Translations under genes and position numbers: made by a program
Assembly (NCBI GenBank): GCA_002431285.1
Contig: DJEF01000034.1
Coordinates: 1-36,980 of the forward strand
Origin: Ruminococcaceae bacterium UBA5905
Lineage (GTDB): Bacteria; Bacillota; Clostridia; Oscillospirales; Acutalibacteraceae
Direction of reading: 5' to 3'
DNA length: 36,980 nt
Notes under the pieces: generated by a model
Told to the model about the DNA's origin: nothing
Databases searched by the model: none
The model's input: the letters and a program-made list of their open reading frames with translations, nothing else
Shown: positions 25,961 through 34,924 of the stretch, piece by piece
Position numbering within the stretch: position 1 is the first letter of the stretch
Layout: every line of letters starts with the position of its first letter

Positions 25961-25989
25961 ATTATACCATTTTGCCATATAATTTCCAT
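25961..25989 (-). promoter_or_regulatory. Promoter of the uxuA operon
   Basis: TATAAT (25961-25966) is perfect on the minus strand. The -35 box 17 bases upstream is ATGGAA (25984-25989), a poor match, which suggests an activator is needed; the divergent AraC-type regulator is the obvious candidate. Confidence 0.6.
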
Positions 25990-26019
25990 TGCTTATCCGG
26001 ATTTTTTCCCGTTTATATA

Positions 26020-26065
26020 TTGCAAATGTGTGCACGCGATGCTATACTGTACTGCGAAAACGTTT
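26020..26065 (+). promoter_or_regulatory. Promoter of the second AraC-type gene, with palindrome
   Basis: TTGCAA (26020-26025), 17 bases, TATACT (26043-26048). The expected transcription start is followed at once by the palindrome AAACGTTT (26058-26065), a position suited to repressor binding (LacI-type operators often have such a centre). No known operator is assigned. Confidence 0.65.
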
Positions 26066-26110
26066 GGCATATTTCCACAGTAATTGTATGATCAAAAGGA
26101 GAACTCTTGT

Positions 26111-26992
26111 ATGGTGCTGGTTCAACGGCAGGCGGACGATGCCCTCTTTTACAATCACTCGCTGGACGACACCCCCACGCAGGACAGCTTTGTGACCCAC
26201 GCCCACGACCTGTATGAGATCCTGTTCTTCGTGTCCGGCCACGGCGTGTATCTGGTGGAGAGCGCCGCCTATCCCCTGACCCCCGGCTGCATTCTGGTCA
26301 TGCGCCCCGGCGAGGTGCATAAGCTGCACATCACGCCGGACGCGCCCTACGAACGGGTGGTGGTGCACTTCCGGGAGCGGGCGCTGATGGAGCACACCGA
26401 CGCATACCGGCTGCTGCTGGCCGCCTTTTCGGAGCGTCCGCTGGGGGAGAGCAACCGCTATTCTTCCGAGGAGATCGACAGCGACTTTGTGCGCAAATGT
26501 CTGGAGCGCATCGAGGACACCGACAGCCCCGAGCTGACGCGGCTGGTGGCGTCCGCCATGCTGCCCGCCATCCTCAGCGAGCTGTATCGGGGATACCGCC
26601 GCCGCCAGCGCCAGCCCCAGCCGGACATCCGCATCCCGCAGACCCGCATCCGGGACATTTTGCAATACGTCAACGGCCATTTGTGCGAGGAGCTGACTCT
26701 GGACGATCTGTGCCGCCGGTTTTACATCAGCAAGACCCAGCTGGGGCGGCTGTTCCGGGCCGCCACCGGCTCCACCGCCTGGGACTATATTCTGGTCAAG
26801 CGGCTGATCCTCGCCCGCCAGCTGATCCTGTCCGGCGTGCCCATCACCGAGGCGTCGGTGCGCAGCGGTTTCCGGGATTATTCCGCTTTTTACCGCGCCT
26901 ATAAGAAGCGCTACGCCTCCTCTCCCGCCACCGACCGGGTACGCACCCTGGAATTCCCCGACGACGGAACGGCCCGCGCGAAAAACGATTGA
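26111..26992 (+). CDS. AraC family regulator, divergent from uxuA operon
   Basis: This 293-residue regulator from the ATG at 26111 (AAAGGAG upstream) has an N-terminal cupin (HDLYEILFFVSGHGVYLVES, CILVMRPGEVHKLHI) and a C-terminal pair of helix-turn-helices (LTLDDLCRRFYISKTQLGRLF and ITEASVRSGFRDYSAFYRAYKK). It faces away from uxuA with a 0.23-kb shared control region, so it most likely controls the mannonate operon. The ligand, perhaps a uronate or its breakdown product, is inference. Confidence 0.9.
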   Translation: MVLVQRQADDALFYNHSLDDTPTQDSFVTHAHDLYEILFFVSGHGVYLVESAAYPLTPGCILVMRPGEVHKLHITPDAPYERVVVHFRERALMEHTDAYRLLLAAFSERPLGESNRYSSEEIDSDFVRKCLERIEDTDSPELTRLVASAMLPAILSELYRGYRRRQRQPQPDIRIPQTRIRDILQYVNGHLCEELTLDDLCRRFYISKTQLGRLFRAATGSTAWDYILVKRLILARQLILSGVPITEASVRSGFRDYSAFYRAYKKRYASSPATDRVRTLEFPDDGTARAKND

Positions 26993-27027
26993 TACGCCTC
27001 GCCGTTTGCCGTACAATGGGGGGCAAA
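26989..27027 (+). promoter_or_regulatory. Promoter of the third AraC-type gene, with inverted repeat
   Basis: TTGATA (26989-26994), 17 bases, TACAAT (27012-27017). It overlaps the stop codon of the preceding AraC gene. TTTGCC (27005-27010) and GGCAAA (27022-27027) flank the -10 box as an inverted repeat, a plausible operator. Confidence 0.7.
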
Positions 27028-27092
27028 TCTTGACCGGCCTGTGTGTACCCACGCGCAGGCGTACCATTTTTTTGCAGATCGGAGGAGCTGTC

Positions 27093-27964
27093 ATGTTTCA
27101 GGAAATCGGAGCCATCCCCGGAGACGGCTCTCCCCTGCTGCGCGCCTGGCAGATATCGGTGCCGATCGGGCAACGGTCTCTGCGGCGGCACAGCCATATG
27201 CAGTTTGAGATATCCGTGGTGCAGGCCGGCGGCGGGCAGTACACCCTGTCCACGGGGAAAGAGCCGATGGAGCCGGGGGACGTGTTCGTTTTTTCCGGGA
27301 ATGAGCAGCACTGCACCACCGCAGTCGGCGAGGGCGGGCTGGAGCTGCTGAATATCCAGTTTGAGCCGCGCTATCTGCTGGACACCCGGAGGACAGCATC
27401 ACCGGCCAGTACGTGAGCTTCTGCTTTTCCCACGGGAAGGATTTTCGCAACCGCATCCCCGCCGCCCACGGAGAGACTCTGCGGCCGGTGCGTCACCGCC
27501 GTCTGCGCCGAGCTGGCCGCCCGGCGGCCGGAATACCGGCTGATGGTACGCTCCAAGCTCAACGAGCTGCTGGTGCTGCTGATCCGGGAGCACGGCTATT
27601 CCGCCTGCCAGCCGGCCGCCGGTCAGAAAGGTGCGCGGACGATCCGCAGCGCCATCGAGTACATCGACGCTCATCTGTATGAAGACATTCCCTGGCGGAT
27701 ATTGCCGCAGCGGTGGGCATGAGTCCCAATTACCTTTCCACCCTGTTCCGACGGGTCAGCGGCGTGACCCTGTGGGGGTATATTTCGGACAAGCGGATCG
27801 GCACCGCCATCCGGCTGCTGACCGATAAACACTGCACCGACAGCATGCTGGAGATCGCCACCCGCAGCGGCTACAATAACACCGCCAATTTCAACAAAGC
27901 GTTCCGTAAGGCTACCGGCGTCACCCCCAGCGAATACCGGGAGCTGTATGACCTGCCCCTGTGA
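27093..27964 (+). pseudogene. AraC family regulator, broken by three frameshifts
   Basis: Joined across three shifts, this reads as a full AraC-type regulator of about 290 residues. The cupin part (HSHMQFEISVVQAGGGQYTLS, MEPGDVFVFSGNEQH) is in one frame. Then come SFCFSHGKDFRNR, LAARRPEYRLMVRSKLNELL with SAIEYIDAHLYEDIP, and finally the helix-turn-helix MSPNYLSTLFRRVSG, GYNNTANFNKAFRKATGVTPSEYRELY, in shifted frames. The first shift is a missing C in the CCC run at 27385-27387, the second an extra base (or two missing) between about 27465 and 27485, the third a missing C at 27690-27692. GGAGGAG precedes the ATG and the promoter is intact. The decay may be real or a local sequence error. Confidence 0.85.
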
Positions 27965-28149
27965 AAGCCCCGGCCCTCCGCTGACCGGAAAAGGAGCGCC
28001 CCCTGCGAAACCTCAACGAGCCTATTCGCCCGGTCGATCTCTCCGATCCGTCAGGGGGAATTCCGCCGGCTTTTCTCCATAAAACTTTACCGCATATTCC
28101 GGAGCGGCCGCCTACAAGCTCTGTGCGGCGCCGTTTCCGCCAGGAGAGG

Positions 28150-29842
28150 ATGGATCCGATGCTGACCGAATTGACCGACAGAGCCTTTTGGCAGCGGACG
28201 GCTGCGGACGCGGACGCCGCTCCGCTGATCGCCCAGGTACGTACACAGCACGACGACAACGCTGAAAAAGCCACGTCCATACTGCGTTTCGGCCAGCGGT
28301 ATCGGCACTACCGGGACGGCACACGGGCGAGTTTTGAACAGCCGTATTTTGCCCGGCGGCGGTTCCTGACGGCGGCTGTGCTGCTGGCGCTGCTGTATCC
28401 GGACAATCCCGCCTATCGGGATGAGGCGCAGGATACGATCATGGCCATCTGCGAGGAAACCTGCTGGGCCCTCCCCGCACACACCAGCGGCGTTCCCGAA
28501 GAAGACGCTGTCTGTATCGACCTGTTCGCCGCAGAAACCGGCATGATGCTCGCCGAGATCCGGTATGCGCTGGGGGACCGGCTGGATGCCGTCGTGCGTG
28601 ACCGCATCGCCGCAGAGGTGGGGCGACGCATCCGGGATAACTACCGCGCGCACGCCTATTTCTTGGAGAGCTGCCACCACAATTGGGCGGCCGTGTGCGC
28701 CTCCAATGTGGGCGGAGCACTTCTCTACACCGATCCTCAGGCCTTTGAGACAGCGTTACCGCGGCCGGAACGGACATTCGCCTGTTTCCTGGACGGCTTC
28801 CCCGACGACGGCGTCTGTCTGGAAGGAATGCGTTATTGGCAATTCGGTTTCGGCGAATACGTCTGGTTCGCCGCTCTCCTGTACCGCGCCACCGCCGGCG
28901 AGACCGATCTGCTGGCCACCGAAAAGGTCCGCCGCATCGCCGCCTACGGACAGAATATGCTGCTGTGCGGCGGTGCAGCGGTCAGCTTCTCCGACAGTCC
29001 CCCAACAGCCGCGCGGATCTGGCTCTGCAGCGCTATCTGCACCGGCGCTTTCCGGAGACTGTGGCCCGGCTGCCGGAGGAATATCTCGCTGTATGGATCG
29101 GTAATTGCAGCTGGCTTCAGCTATCCCGCACGCTGCTGTACGGCCGGGCCGACAGCGGAGAGATGTGCGCCCCCTTTGTCCCCCGCGACGTGGATTATCC
29201 CGACGGCGGACAGACCGTGGTGCATCGGCCGGGCTACGCGCTGGCCGCGAAAGCCGGCCACAACGATGAGCCCCATAACCACAATGACATCGGCTCGTTC
29301 ATTGTGGCGACCGCGCGGGGACAGGTGCTGTGCGACCCCGGACCTGCGCCGTATGTGGCGCAGTATTTCGACCCGCGCCGCCGCTACTCATTTTTGCACG
29401 CATCGTCCCCGGGCCACAGCGTCCCCCTCATCAACGGGCAGGAACAGACAGCCGGACGGGATCGCACCGGTCAGCTGTGGCGGGAGGGACACGCGATCTG
29501 TCTGGAGATGGCCAGAGCCTATGCCGTCCCCTCCCTGCGCGCGTTGACCCGCCGCATCGTTCCGAAGGAACGACGCCTATGGCTGCACGACCGCTTTCGG
29601 GGGAGGGCCTGACGATCGTGGAGCGCTTTGTCACCCCGTTTGAGCCGCAGCTCGCCCCGGGAGAGATCGTTCTGCCGGGCGTGCGTCTGCGTTTTGCGCT
29701 GCCGGATACAGCCGTGTGCATTCACGCCGAATCGGAGGAGTCGGGCGACGGGCACCCCCTCTATTGCATCGACTTCTCTTTGCCGGCATCCTTGCCGGCA
29801 GACCGGCAGGAATTCTCTCTCGAGATCGTCTGCGAGGACTGA
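28150..29842 (+). pseudogene. Heparinase II/III family lyase, broken by two frameshifts
   Basis: The rebuilt product of about 560 residues has an N-terminal alpha/alpha toroid (FLTAAVLLALLYPDN, ESCHHNWAAVCASNVGGALL, DGVCLEGMRYWQFGFGEY). A heparinase II/III catalytic beta domain follows (AGHNDEPHNHNDIGSFIV, DPGPAPYVAQYF, SFLHASSPGHSVPLINGQEQ). Such enzymes cleave uronic-acid glycosaminoglycans or similar polymers by beta-elimination. The frame shifts at the C run 28999-29003 and again at the G run 29599-29603, each one base shorter than the reading needs. The last part (MAARPL to EIVCED) is in the third frame. No signal peptide is visible. The start could also be the ATG at 28159. As with the neighbouring regulator, I cannot tell mutation from sequence error. 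Confidence 0.85.
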
Positions 29843-29885
29843 ATCGGCTGCGATGGAATGTCATATCTTCGCCCAAGTTGACAGG

Positions 29886-29908
29886 CGGTCGCGCTATCAG
29901 CGCGGCCG
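29886..29908 (+). terminator. Possible weak terminator after the heparinase gene
   Basis: CGGTCGCGC and GCGCGGCCG form a 9-bp stem with one G-U pair and a five-base loop, followed by CTTGTTCTC. The poor T run makes it a weak candidate. Confidence 0.35.
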
Positions 29909-29945
29909 CTTGTTCTCTGTATGGCGGATCGCGCCGACTGCACCA

Positions 29946-29981
29946 CAAAAAAATCCCCCGGCCGTACAACAGCCGGGGGAT
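29946..29981 (-). terminator. Terminator after the GH20-type gene
   Basis: On the minus strand ATCCCCCGGC pairs with GCCGGGGGAT (29972-29981 and 29953-29962), followed by seven T residues. It lies 10 bases past the stop of the hexosaminidase gene. Confidence 0.92.
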
Positions 29982-29990
29982 ACACACATT

Positions 29991-31601
29991 TCAGAACATG
30001 GCGCCGGCGGTGATGGTCTGCCGCCAGCTATTGAAACACAGGCCGTTGCCCACGTTATCCGCGCCGAACAGCGGCAGCACCGGTTCCTCCAGCTCCTCCA
30101 GCCGTTCCACCGCACCGCCCGCATAGTCAGCCAACAGTCGGCGGGCATTTTTCAGCCGGAGCATCAGTCCGCCCAGCCGGGCATCCTGCACCTCGAAGCC
30201 CTGGGGCTTATTCTCCCGATACCACTGGGCGCGGAAAGCATCGTAGAATACCTCCAGCCGTTTCAGCGTCTCGTCATAGTCCGGCAGCAGCGCCGCCACC
30301 GCCGCCCGATCGCCGCTCATATACGCCTTGCGAGTGCGCGCGCCCAGATCGGCTTTTAATTCCAGCACCCGGCACAGTGTATACAGCGTATCGAACACAC
30401 ACCCAAACCGGGCATCCTTCCGGTGGGGCTCCAGTCTTTGCGCCGCCGCTGCAAAGCCCGCTGACTCGCTGCCGTTCAGCGAAAAATCCAGCAGTCCCGC
30501 CAGCGGGTCGTTGAACAACAGATATTTGTCCCCGTCTACGATCCGTCCGGGGACGCCGTTGCAGCTATCCGGCAGATCCAGCGCCAGCATATCCGCCATC
30601 GGCATCCCATAGCGCGCCGCAAAGCCGGCGGCGATGGCCGCCTCGTCCTCCTCCCCGGCCGCATACCGGGCGGCCGTATACAGGGTCGGCAGCAGCGCCC
30701 ATCTGGAGCATTCCGCGCCGTCGTCGCCCCAGAGGGTCAGAAACACATTCTGCACTCCATGCGCCCGACAACTGGCAAAGGCCTGCCGGGCGGCGTCGAT
30801 GCTGTATGCGTTATGGGGGGCAAAGCCCGTCCAGCTCCAGGCGCCGCCGGCGAACCAGAAATTCTCCTGCAGCTGCTTATGGGCGGCGTTCATCTGATCG
30901 TAGTGCGCCCGGTCGGTGGAATAATAATCCCAATAGACCAGCTCCACATTCTCGGGAATCTGCGCCCGCACCTCCGCCGCCCGGTCACCCGCCTCGGCGT
31001 AGTATTCGCCGCCGTTGGCCAGCCGGAAGAACATATCCGACCACATTTGCAGCGTGAATCCGTACTGTTTGCCGATGGCGGCTACCCGGTTCAGATGACG
31101 CAGCAGGATGGAGAACCGATCGGTGTCGCCGTGCTGGTCGTAATATCTGCCCCGGCCCAGCATATGGGCCTCGTCCATGCCGATATTCACCAGCCGACCG
31201 GAAAAGGACGCCGCCAGCGACCGGAACATCCGGTCGATGAGGGTATACACCCGCTCGTCGTCCACCAGCAGAATATCGCCGGTATCCACATGGGGTGCGT
31301 ATTCACCCCAGCGCAGCGAGGTGGCCAGATGCGCCAGCGTCTGGATGCAGGGGATCACCTCCATGTGGTGCGCCGCCGCATAGCGGTCGATCTCCTGCAG
31401 CTCCTGCCGGGTATACCGCCCCCGCCGGTAGCCGAAGAAGGGCTCCTCCTCCACCTCGTAGGTATCCTCCATATAAAGCATCAGGCTGGTATAGCCCAGC
31501 GGCGCCAGCTCGTCGATCCATTCCTTCACGGTTTCCGGCCGCAGCACCGCATTGCGGGAGCAGTCGAACATCACACCCAGTCGGGTAAACGCAGATTGCA
31601 T
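29991..31601 (-). CDS. GH20-type beta-N-acetylhexosaminidase
   Basis: GH20 enzymes remove terminal N-acetylhexosamine using substrate-assisted catalysis. The 536-residue product starts at the ATG at 31601 (MQSAFTRLGVMFDCSRN), with AAAGGAG about 10 bases upstream. It has the TIM-barrel segments ELAPLGYTSLMLYMEDTYEV, VIPCIQTLAHLATSLRW and the catalytic Asp-Glu pair at about 143-144 in NIGMDEAHMLG, followed by MWSDMFFRLANGGEYY. No signal peptide, so it is cytoplasmic. Like several gut clostridial GH20 proteins it lacks the N-terminal domain of classic hexosaminidases. It lies 95 bases downstream of the SGNH esterase gene and converges on the lyase gene. Confidence 0.8.
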   Translation of the reverse strand: MQSAFTRLGVMFDCSRNAVLRPETVKEWIDELAPLGYTSLMLYMEDTYEVEEEPFFGYRRGRYTRQELQEIDRYAAAHHMEVIPCIQTLAHLATSLRWGEYAPHVDTGDILLVDDERVYTLIDRMFRSLAASFSGRLVNIGMDEAHMLGRGRYYDQHGDTDRFSILLRHLNRVAAIGKQYGFTLQMWSDMFFRLANGGEYYAEAGDRAAEVRAQIPENVELVYWDYYSTDRAHYDQMNAAHKQLQENFWFAGGAWSWTGFAPHNAYSIDAARQAFASCRAHGVQNVFLTLWGDDGAECSRWALLPTLYTAARYAAGEEDEAAIAAGFAARYGMPMADMLALDLPDSCNGVPGRIVDGDKYLLFNDPLAGLLDFSLNGSESAGFAAAAQRLEPHRKDARFGCVFDTLYTLCRVLELKADLGARTRKAYMSGDRAAVAALLPDYDETLKRLEVFYDAFRAQWYRENKPQGFEVQDARLGGLMLRLKNARRLLADYAGGAVERLEELEEPVLPLFGADNVGNGLCFNSWRQTITAGAMF

Positions 31602-31696
31602 CAAACACACACTCCTTTCGTCGCGCCTATGATAGCATACGCCGCTGAAAAAATATTTACACAAATCGGTCTAAGTCGTATACCATTCTGTAATTT

Positions 31697-32770
31697 TCAG
31701 CCCGGCTCCGCCGCCTCCAGCAGCTTCTCCAGCAGGGGCGCCAACCCCTGCGCCATGCAGTAAAATCCCAGATCCGTGGGATGGCAGCCGTCCACCGTGC
31801 AATCCTCCGCCGTATCCCCGGGAAAGAAGCCGTTTCCGGCCATCAAATACAGGTTTTGATCCCCGGCGGCGATCCCGGCGGCATAGCTTTCGGCGATCAC
31901 CGCCAGCCGCTGCCGGGTATCCCAATCCTCCGCGCGGCTGGGACGGCTGACCATCACATAGGGCACCGTCGGCTGCGCCCGCCGGACGGTTTCGTAAAAC
32001 GCATGATGCGTCTCCCGCAGAGCCGCGGGCGACGGCGCGTTATGGTCATAATCGCAGACGAACACGCTCATCTTCTGTTTCCCGATATATTCCGCCATGG
32101 TCTGCTCGCCCCGGGCGTTGCCGGAGAAACCCAGATCGACAAAATCCACATTCAGCATCCGGGACAGGCGCGCCTCATAGGTATTCCCCGGACGGGCGGC
32201 GCAGCCCCCCTGAGTGATGGAAGAGCCGTAGAACACCACCGGCGGCACCGCCCGATAGGTCTCCCTCCCCGGCTCCAGACGGCAGCCCGCCTTCGCCCCC
32301 AGATACAGCCGCTCCACCCCGTTATAGAGGGGAAAATTCAGAATATACTCCCGCTGCCCGCCGGGCAGCCGGAACAGCCATTCAAAGCCGCAGGTGGATT
32401 CGGCGGACGGCATCGCCGTCCCCACAAACCGCTGCCGTCCGTTCCGCACGGCATACAGATCGAAACCGTTGGATCCCGCCAGCGGCATATGCGGGCGCAG
32501 ATCCAGGCCGTCCCATTCCGCTTTCAGCGCCAAATAGGGCGAATCGGTGGCAAACCGCAGCCGGATGCCCGCCGTATGCCGATACAGCCACGCCACGCCG
32601 GGGTTCACCCGCTGCGCCAGCTCCGCCGGCAGACGGCGGTAAACGCCGTCGGAATCGGCCGCTGCCCCATACAGGCGCACCGGCGCTACGGCCGCGTCCG
32701 CCCAGACAATGTCCGGCTCGGACAGGGCGGTTTCCAGCCGCAGATTGGGGTCTATATCGGCAATGTTCAC
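31697..32770 (-). CDS. SGNH/GDSL hydrolase with GxDLY domain
   Basis: This 357-residue probable carbohydrate esterase starts at a GTG at 32770, with AAGGAG nine bases upstream. The N-terminal beta domain contains the GxDLY signature (NGFDLY, about 101-106). The hydrolase domain has block I as FYGSSITQGG (nucleophile Ser about 184; GSS replaces the usual GDS), block II LGFSGNA, and the Asp-His dyad in DGCHPTDLGF near the C-terminus. The family is usually paired with glycoside hydrolases, and deacetylation of sugars is inferred. No signal peptide. The 150-bp repeat element lies 26 bases upstream of the start, within its likely promoter region. Confidence 0.82.
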   Translation of the reverse strand: MNIADIDPNLRLETALSEPDIVWADAAVAPVRLYGAAADSDGVYRRLPAELAQRVNPGVAWLYRHTAGIRLRFATDSPYLALKAEWDGLDLRPHMPLAGSNGFDLYAVRNGRQRFVGTAMPSAESTCGFEWLFRLPGGQREYILNFPLYNGVERLYLGAKAGCRLEPGRETYRAVPPVVFYGSSITQGGCAARPGNTYEARLSRMLNVDFVDLGFSGNARGEQTMAEYIGKQKMSVFVCDYDHNAPSPAALRETHHAFYETVRRAQPTVPYVMVSRPSRAEDWDTRQRLAVIAESYAAGIAAGDQNLYLMAGNGFFPGDTAEDCTVDGCHPTDLGFYCMAQGLAPLLEKLLEAAEPG

Positions 32771-32796
32771 GATTCTCTCTCCTTATGTATCCCCAG

Positions 32797-32946
32797 GACA
32801 AGGCAATCAGGGTACGACATTTTTTCGGCTAAGCTGTGAGATCGTCGGCTTTGTTGCCCTCCGCTCATGCCGTGTTGCGCGCGACAAGACAAACAAGACG
32901 GGCGAATGTTCCGCCTCCGGAACGGTTGTCCCCCAATCCTTCTGTC
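32797..32946 (+). mobile_element. MITE-like element, 150-bp copy
   Basis: This copy begins GACAAGGCAATCAGGGTACGAC and ends in GTTGTCCCCCAATCCTTCTGTC-type sequence, imperfect terminal inverted repeats of about 22 bp. Its left 70 bp (with TTTTTTCGGCTAA and CGGCTTTGTTGCCCTCCGCT) and its right part (GACAAACAA-ACGG and GGAACGGTTGT) match the two ends of the element at 35029-35299. The middle is shorter, as in an internal deletion. TA follows the right end at 32947-32948. It has no gene of its own and fills the space between the AEC gene stop and the SGNH gene start. Confidence 0.72.
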
Positions 32947-32952
32947 TATATC

Positions 32953-33897
32953 TCAGAACAGGAGCGGCAGACGGCTCAGCCAGCTGGTCAAGGCGATCAC
33001 CGGCGGCATAGTCGCCACCGCGCACAGGGTAGACAGGGATACCAGATTGACCGATAACAGGGGGTCGCGGTCATATCGGGTAGCAAACATGGTGCACGCT
33101 GTCGCCACCGGGGTGCTGATGCAGATCATCACCGACACCAGCACCGTGCCCCGCACACCGCACAGCAGCAGCGCACCCAGCGCCAGCAGCGGCATCAGCA
33201 CCAGCCGCACCGCCAGACACAGGTAGCTGCGCCCATCCCGCACCGCCGCTTTCAGATCGGTCTGCGCCAGATAGTAGCCCACGATCAGCATGGGGATGGG
33301 GGTGTTGAGATTCGCCATATGCCCCAGCGCATCCTGCAATACTCCCGGCACGGGAATGGGGAGCAGAAACACCACCAGCCCCAGCAGCACCCCCAGAATT
33401 CCGGGATTGAGCAGCAGCTTCTTGCCGGACAGCTCGCCGGTCTGTCCGCTCATATCCACCACGCCATAGGTCCACATGACAATATTGAACACAATGATGT
33501 AGGCGGCGCAGTAAAACACGCCCTCGTCTCCCAGCACCGCCTGCTGGAGGGGGATCGCCATGTATCCCGCATTGGAAAACACCGTGGCAAACCGCAGCAC
33601 TCGCCGCCGTCCCTCGTCCCCGTCCCGGAACAGCAGATGGGCGATGGCGATGAGCAGCAGGTGGTTCGCCACCGCCGCCGCCACCACGATCAGAAATCCC
33701 CGGAGCATCGCCACGTCAAATTCCCGGATGCAGGATTTGATCACCACGCAGGGGGTGGCGATATACAGCACCACATTAGCGCAGCATTTGACCGCGGCCT
33801 CATTGAGCAGCCGCAGCTTCTGGCAGCAGACGCCCACGAAAATCAGTATAAACAAGGTCAGCACATTTTGCGCAACCGTCCAGAAATCCTGTAACAC
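32953..33897 (-). CDS. AEC family transporter
   Basis: This 314-residue membrane protein has about 9-10 hydrophobic helices in two halves, the layout of the auxin efflux carrier (AEC) family, whose bacterial members move small organic acids such as malate. Diagnostic stretches are FATVFSNAGYMAIPLQQAVLG and NLNTPIPMLIVGYYLAQTDL. It starts at a GTG, one base after the DUF975 stop, with GGGGAG upstream inside that gene, so the two are coupled. The substrate is unknown; a uronate-pathway organic acid is only a guess. Confidence 0.85.
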   Translation of the reverse strand: MLQDFWTVAQNVLTLFILIFVGVCCQKLRLLNEAAVKCCANVVLYIATPCVVIKSCIREFDVAMLRGFLIVVAAAVANHLLLIAIAHLLFRDGDEGRRRVLRFATVFSNAGYMAIPLQQAVLGDEGVFYCAAYIIVFNIVMWTYGVVDMSGQTGELSGKKLLLNPGILGVLLGLVVFLLPIPVPGVLQDALGHMANLNTPIPMLIVGYYLAQTDLKAAVRDGRSYLCLAVRLVLMPLLALGALLLCGVRGTVLVSVMICISTPVATACTMFATRYDRDPLLSVNLVSLSTLCAVATMPPVIALTSWLSRLPLLF

Positions 33898-33898
33898 C

Positions 33899-34834
33899 TC
33901 AGCCGATCTCCCCGCCGTTCATCGGCTGTGTATAGTACGGAGCCATCTGCCCAAAATCCGCCCAGGTCAACCGCCCGGACTGGATGGCGGTCATTTTCAG
34001 GCTGTCATAAGCCAGCGCGTGGGCCGTGGAATAATACGGATTGACATACAAGATCCCCAACAGCCCGAAGGTCAAGGCGCTGAGCAGATTCCAGCCGATG
34101 AAGCTCAGATCCAGCACAAACAGATCCCACTTGGCGCCCCGGGTCAGCTCCCGGCTGAGGGTGATGGCCTGATTGGCGGACAGGTTGGGATTCTCATAGA
34201 TAATGTAGTCGGTCATGCTGTATGCATAGGATTTCACGATGCCGGGAATGAAAAACAGCAGCGACCACAGGAAAGTATACAGACTCCGCAGAAAGTTGGC
34301 AGCGACCACCGGCAGATATATGCGGAAAGAGGCGAACAGCTCCCCAAAGGGGGCGTTTTCACCCCGGCTGTACCGGAGGAACCAGCCCCGCATACCGGTG
34401 CCGATCACATTCCCCACAAAGATGGAATACAGGGCGGCGACCATCGCAAAGACGCCGATGACGATCAGCGCCACCCCCAGGATACCCGCCACCACAGGCC
34501 ACGTCTCACTGGAGCGAAAATCCCAGTCGTCGGGCAGCTCCGCCCCCAGATCTCCGTCGAAAAAGTCGTCAAGCTGGCCGTAATCGTCTCCGACCTCGCC
34601 ATCCCGGTTATCCCCCGGCAGGTCGGCTTTGTCCTCCAGCCAATCCTGTAACCGCTCCTGTATGCCGATTCCACTGCCGTCGATATCCAGGTTGGCTTTA
34701 ATGCCGGAATACGGATTCCGCAGCGATAGGCTGCCGGCGAGCAGCATCCCCACCAACGCCACCAGCACCGCCACGCCCCAGGCGGCCTTGATCCGATTTT
34801 TAGCTATCTCTTTCAGATATGCACGGTCAAACAT
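33899..34834 (-). CDS. DUF975 family membrane protein
   Basis: This 311-residue protein has an N-terminal LKEIAKNRIKAAW-type amphipathic start and about five to six hydrophobic helices, with an acidic soluble loop at about 55-105. The conserved FLRYSRGENAPFGELFASF and FIPGIVKSYAYSMTDYIIYENP are signatures of DUF975. The function is not known. AGGAGGAG lies before the ATG. A possible promoter has TATAGT near 34870-34876 but only a weak -35. It is co-transcribed with the AEC transporter. Confidence 0.88.
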   Translation of the reverse strand: MFDRAYLKEIAKNRIKAAWGVAVLVALVGMLLAGSLSLRNPYSGIKANLDIDGSGIGIQERLQDWLEDKADLPGDNRDGEVGDDYGQLDDFFDGDLGAELPDDWDFRSSETWPVVAGILGVALIVIGVFAMVAALYSIFVGNVIGTGMRGWFLRYSRGENAPFGELFASFRIYLPVVAANFLRSLYTFLWSLLFFIPGIVKSYAYSMTDYIIYENPNLSANQAITLSRELTRGAKWDLFVLDLSFIGWNLLSALTFGLLGILYVNPYYSTAHALAYDSLKMTAIQSGRLTWADFGQMAPYYTQPMNGGEIG

Positions 34835-34924
34835 ACTTGTCTCTCCTCCTCATATAAACACATTTACGGTGTCACTATACCACATTTTTCCGTCCTTGCA
34901 TAGGGAAAAAGCAAAATTCTACCC

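Noticed and set aside
26052..26070. Catabolite response element (cre) near AAACGTTT
   Set aside because: The outer TG and CA positions do not align at the required spacing; only the central palindrome is sound.
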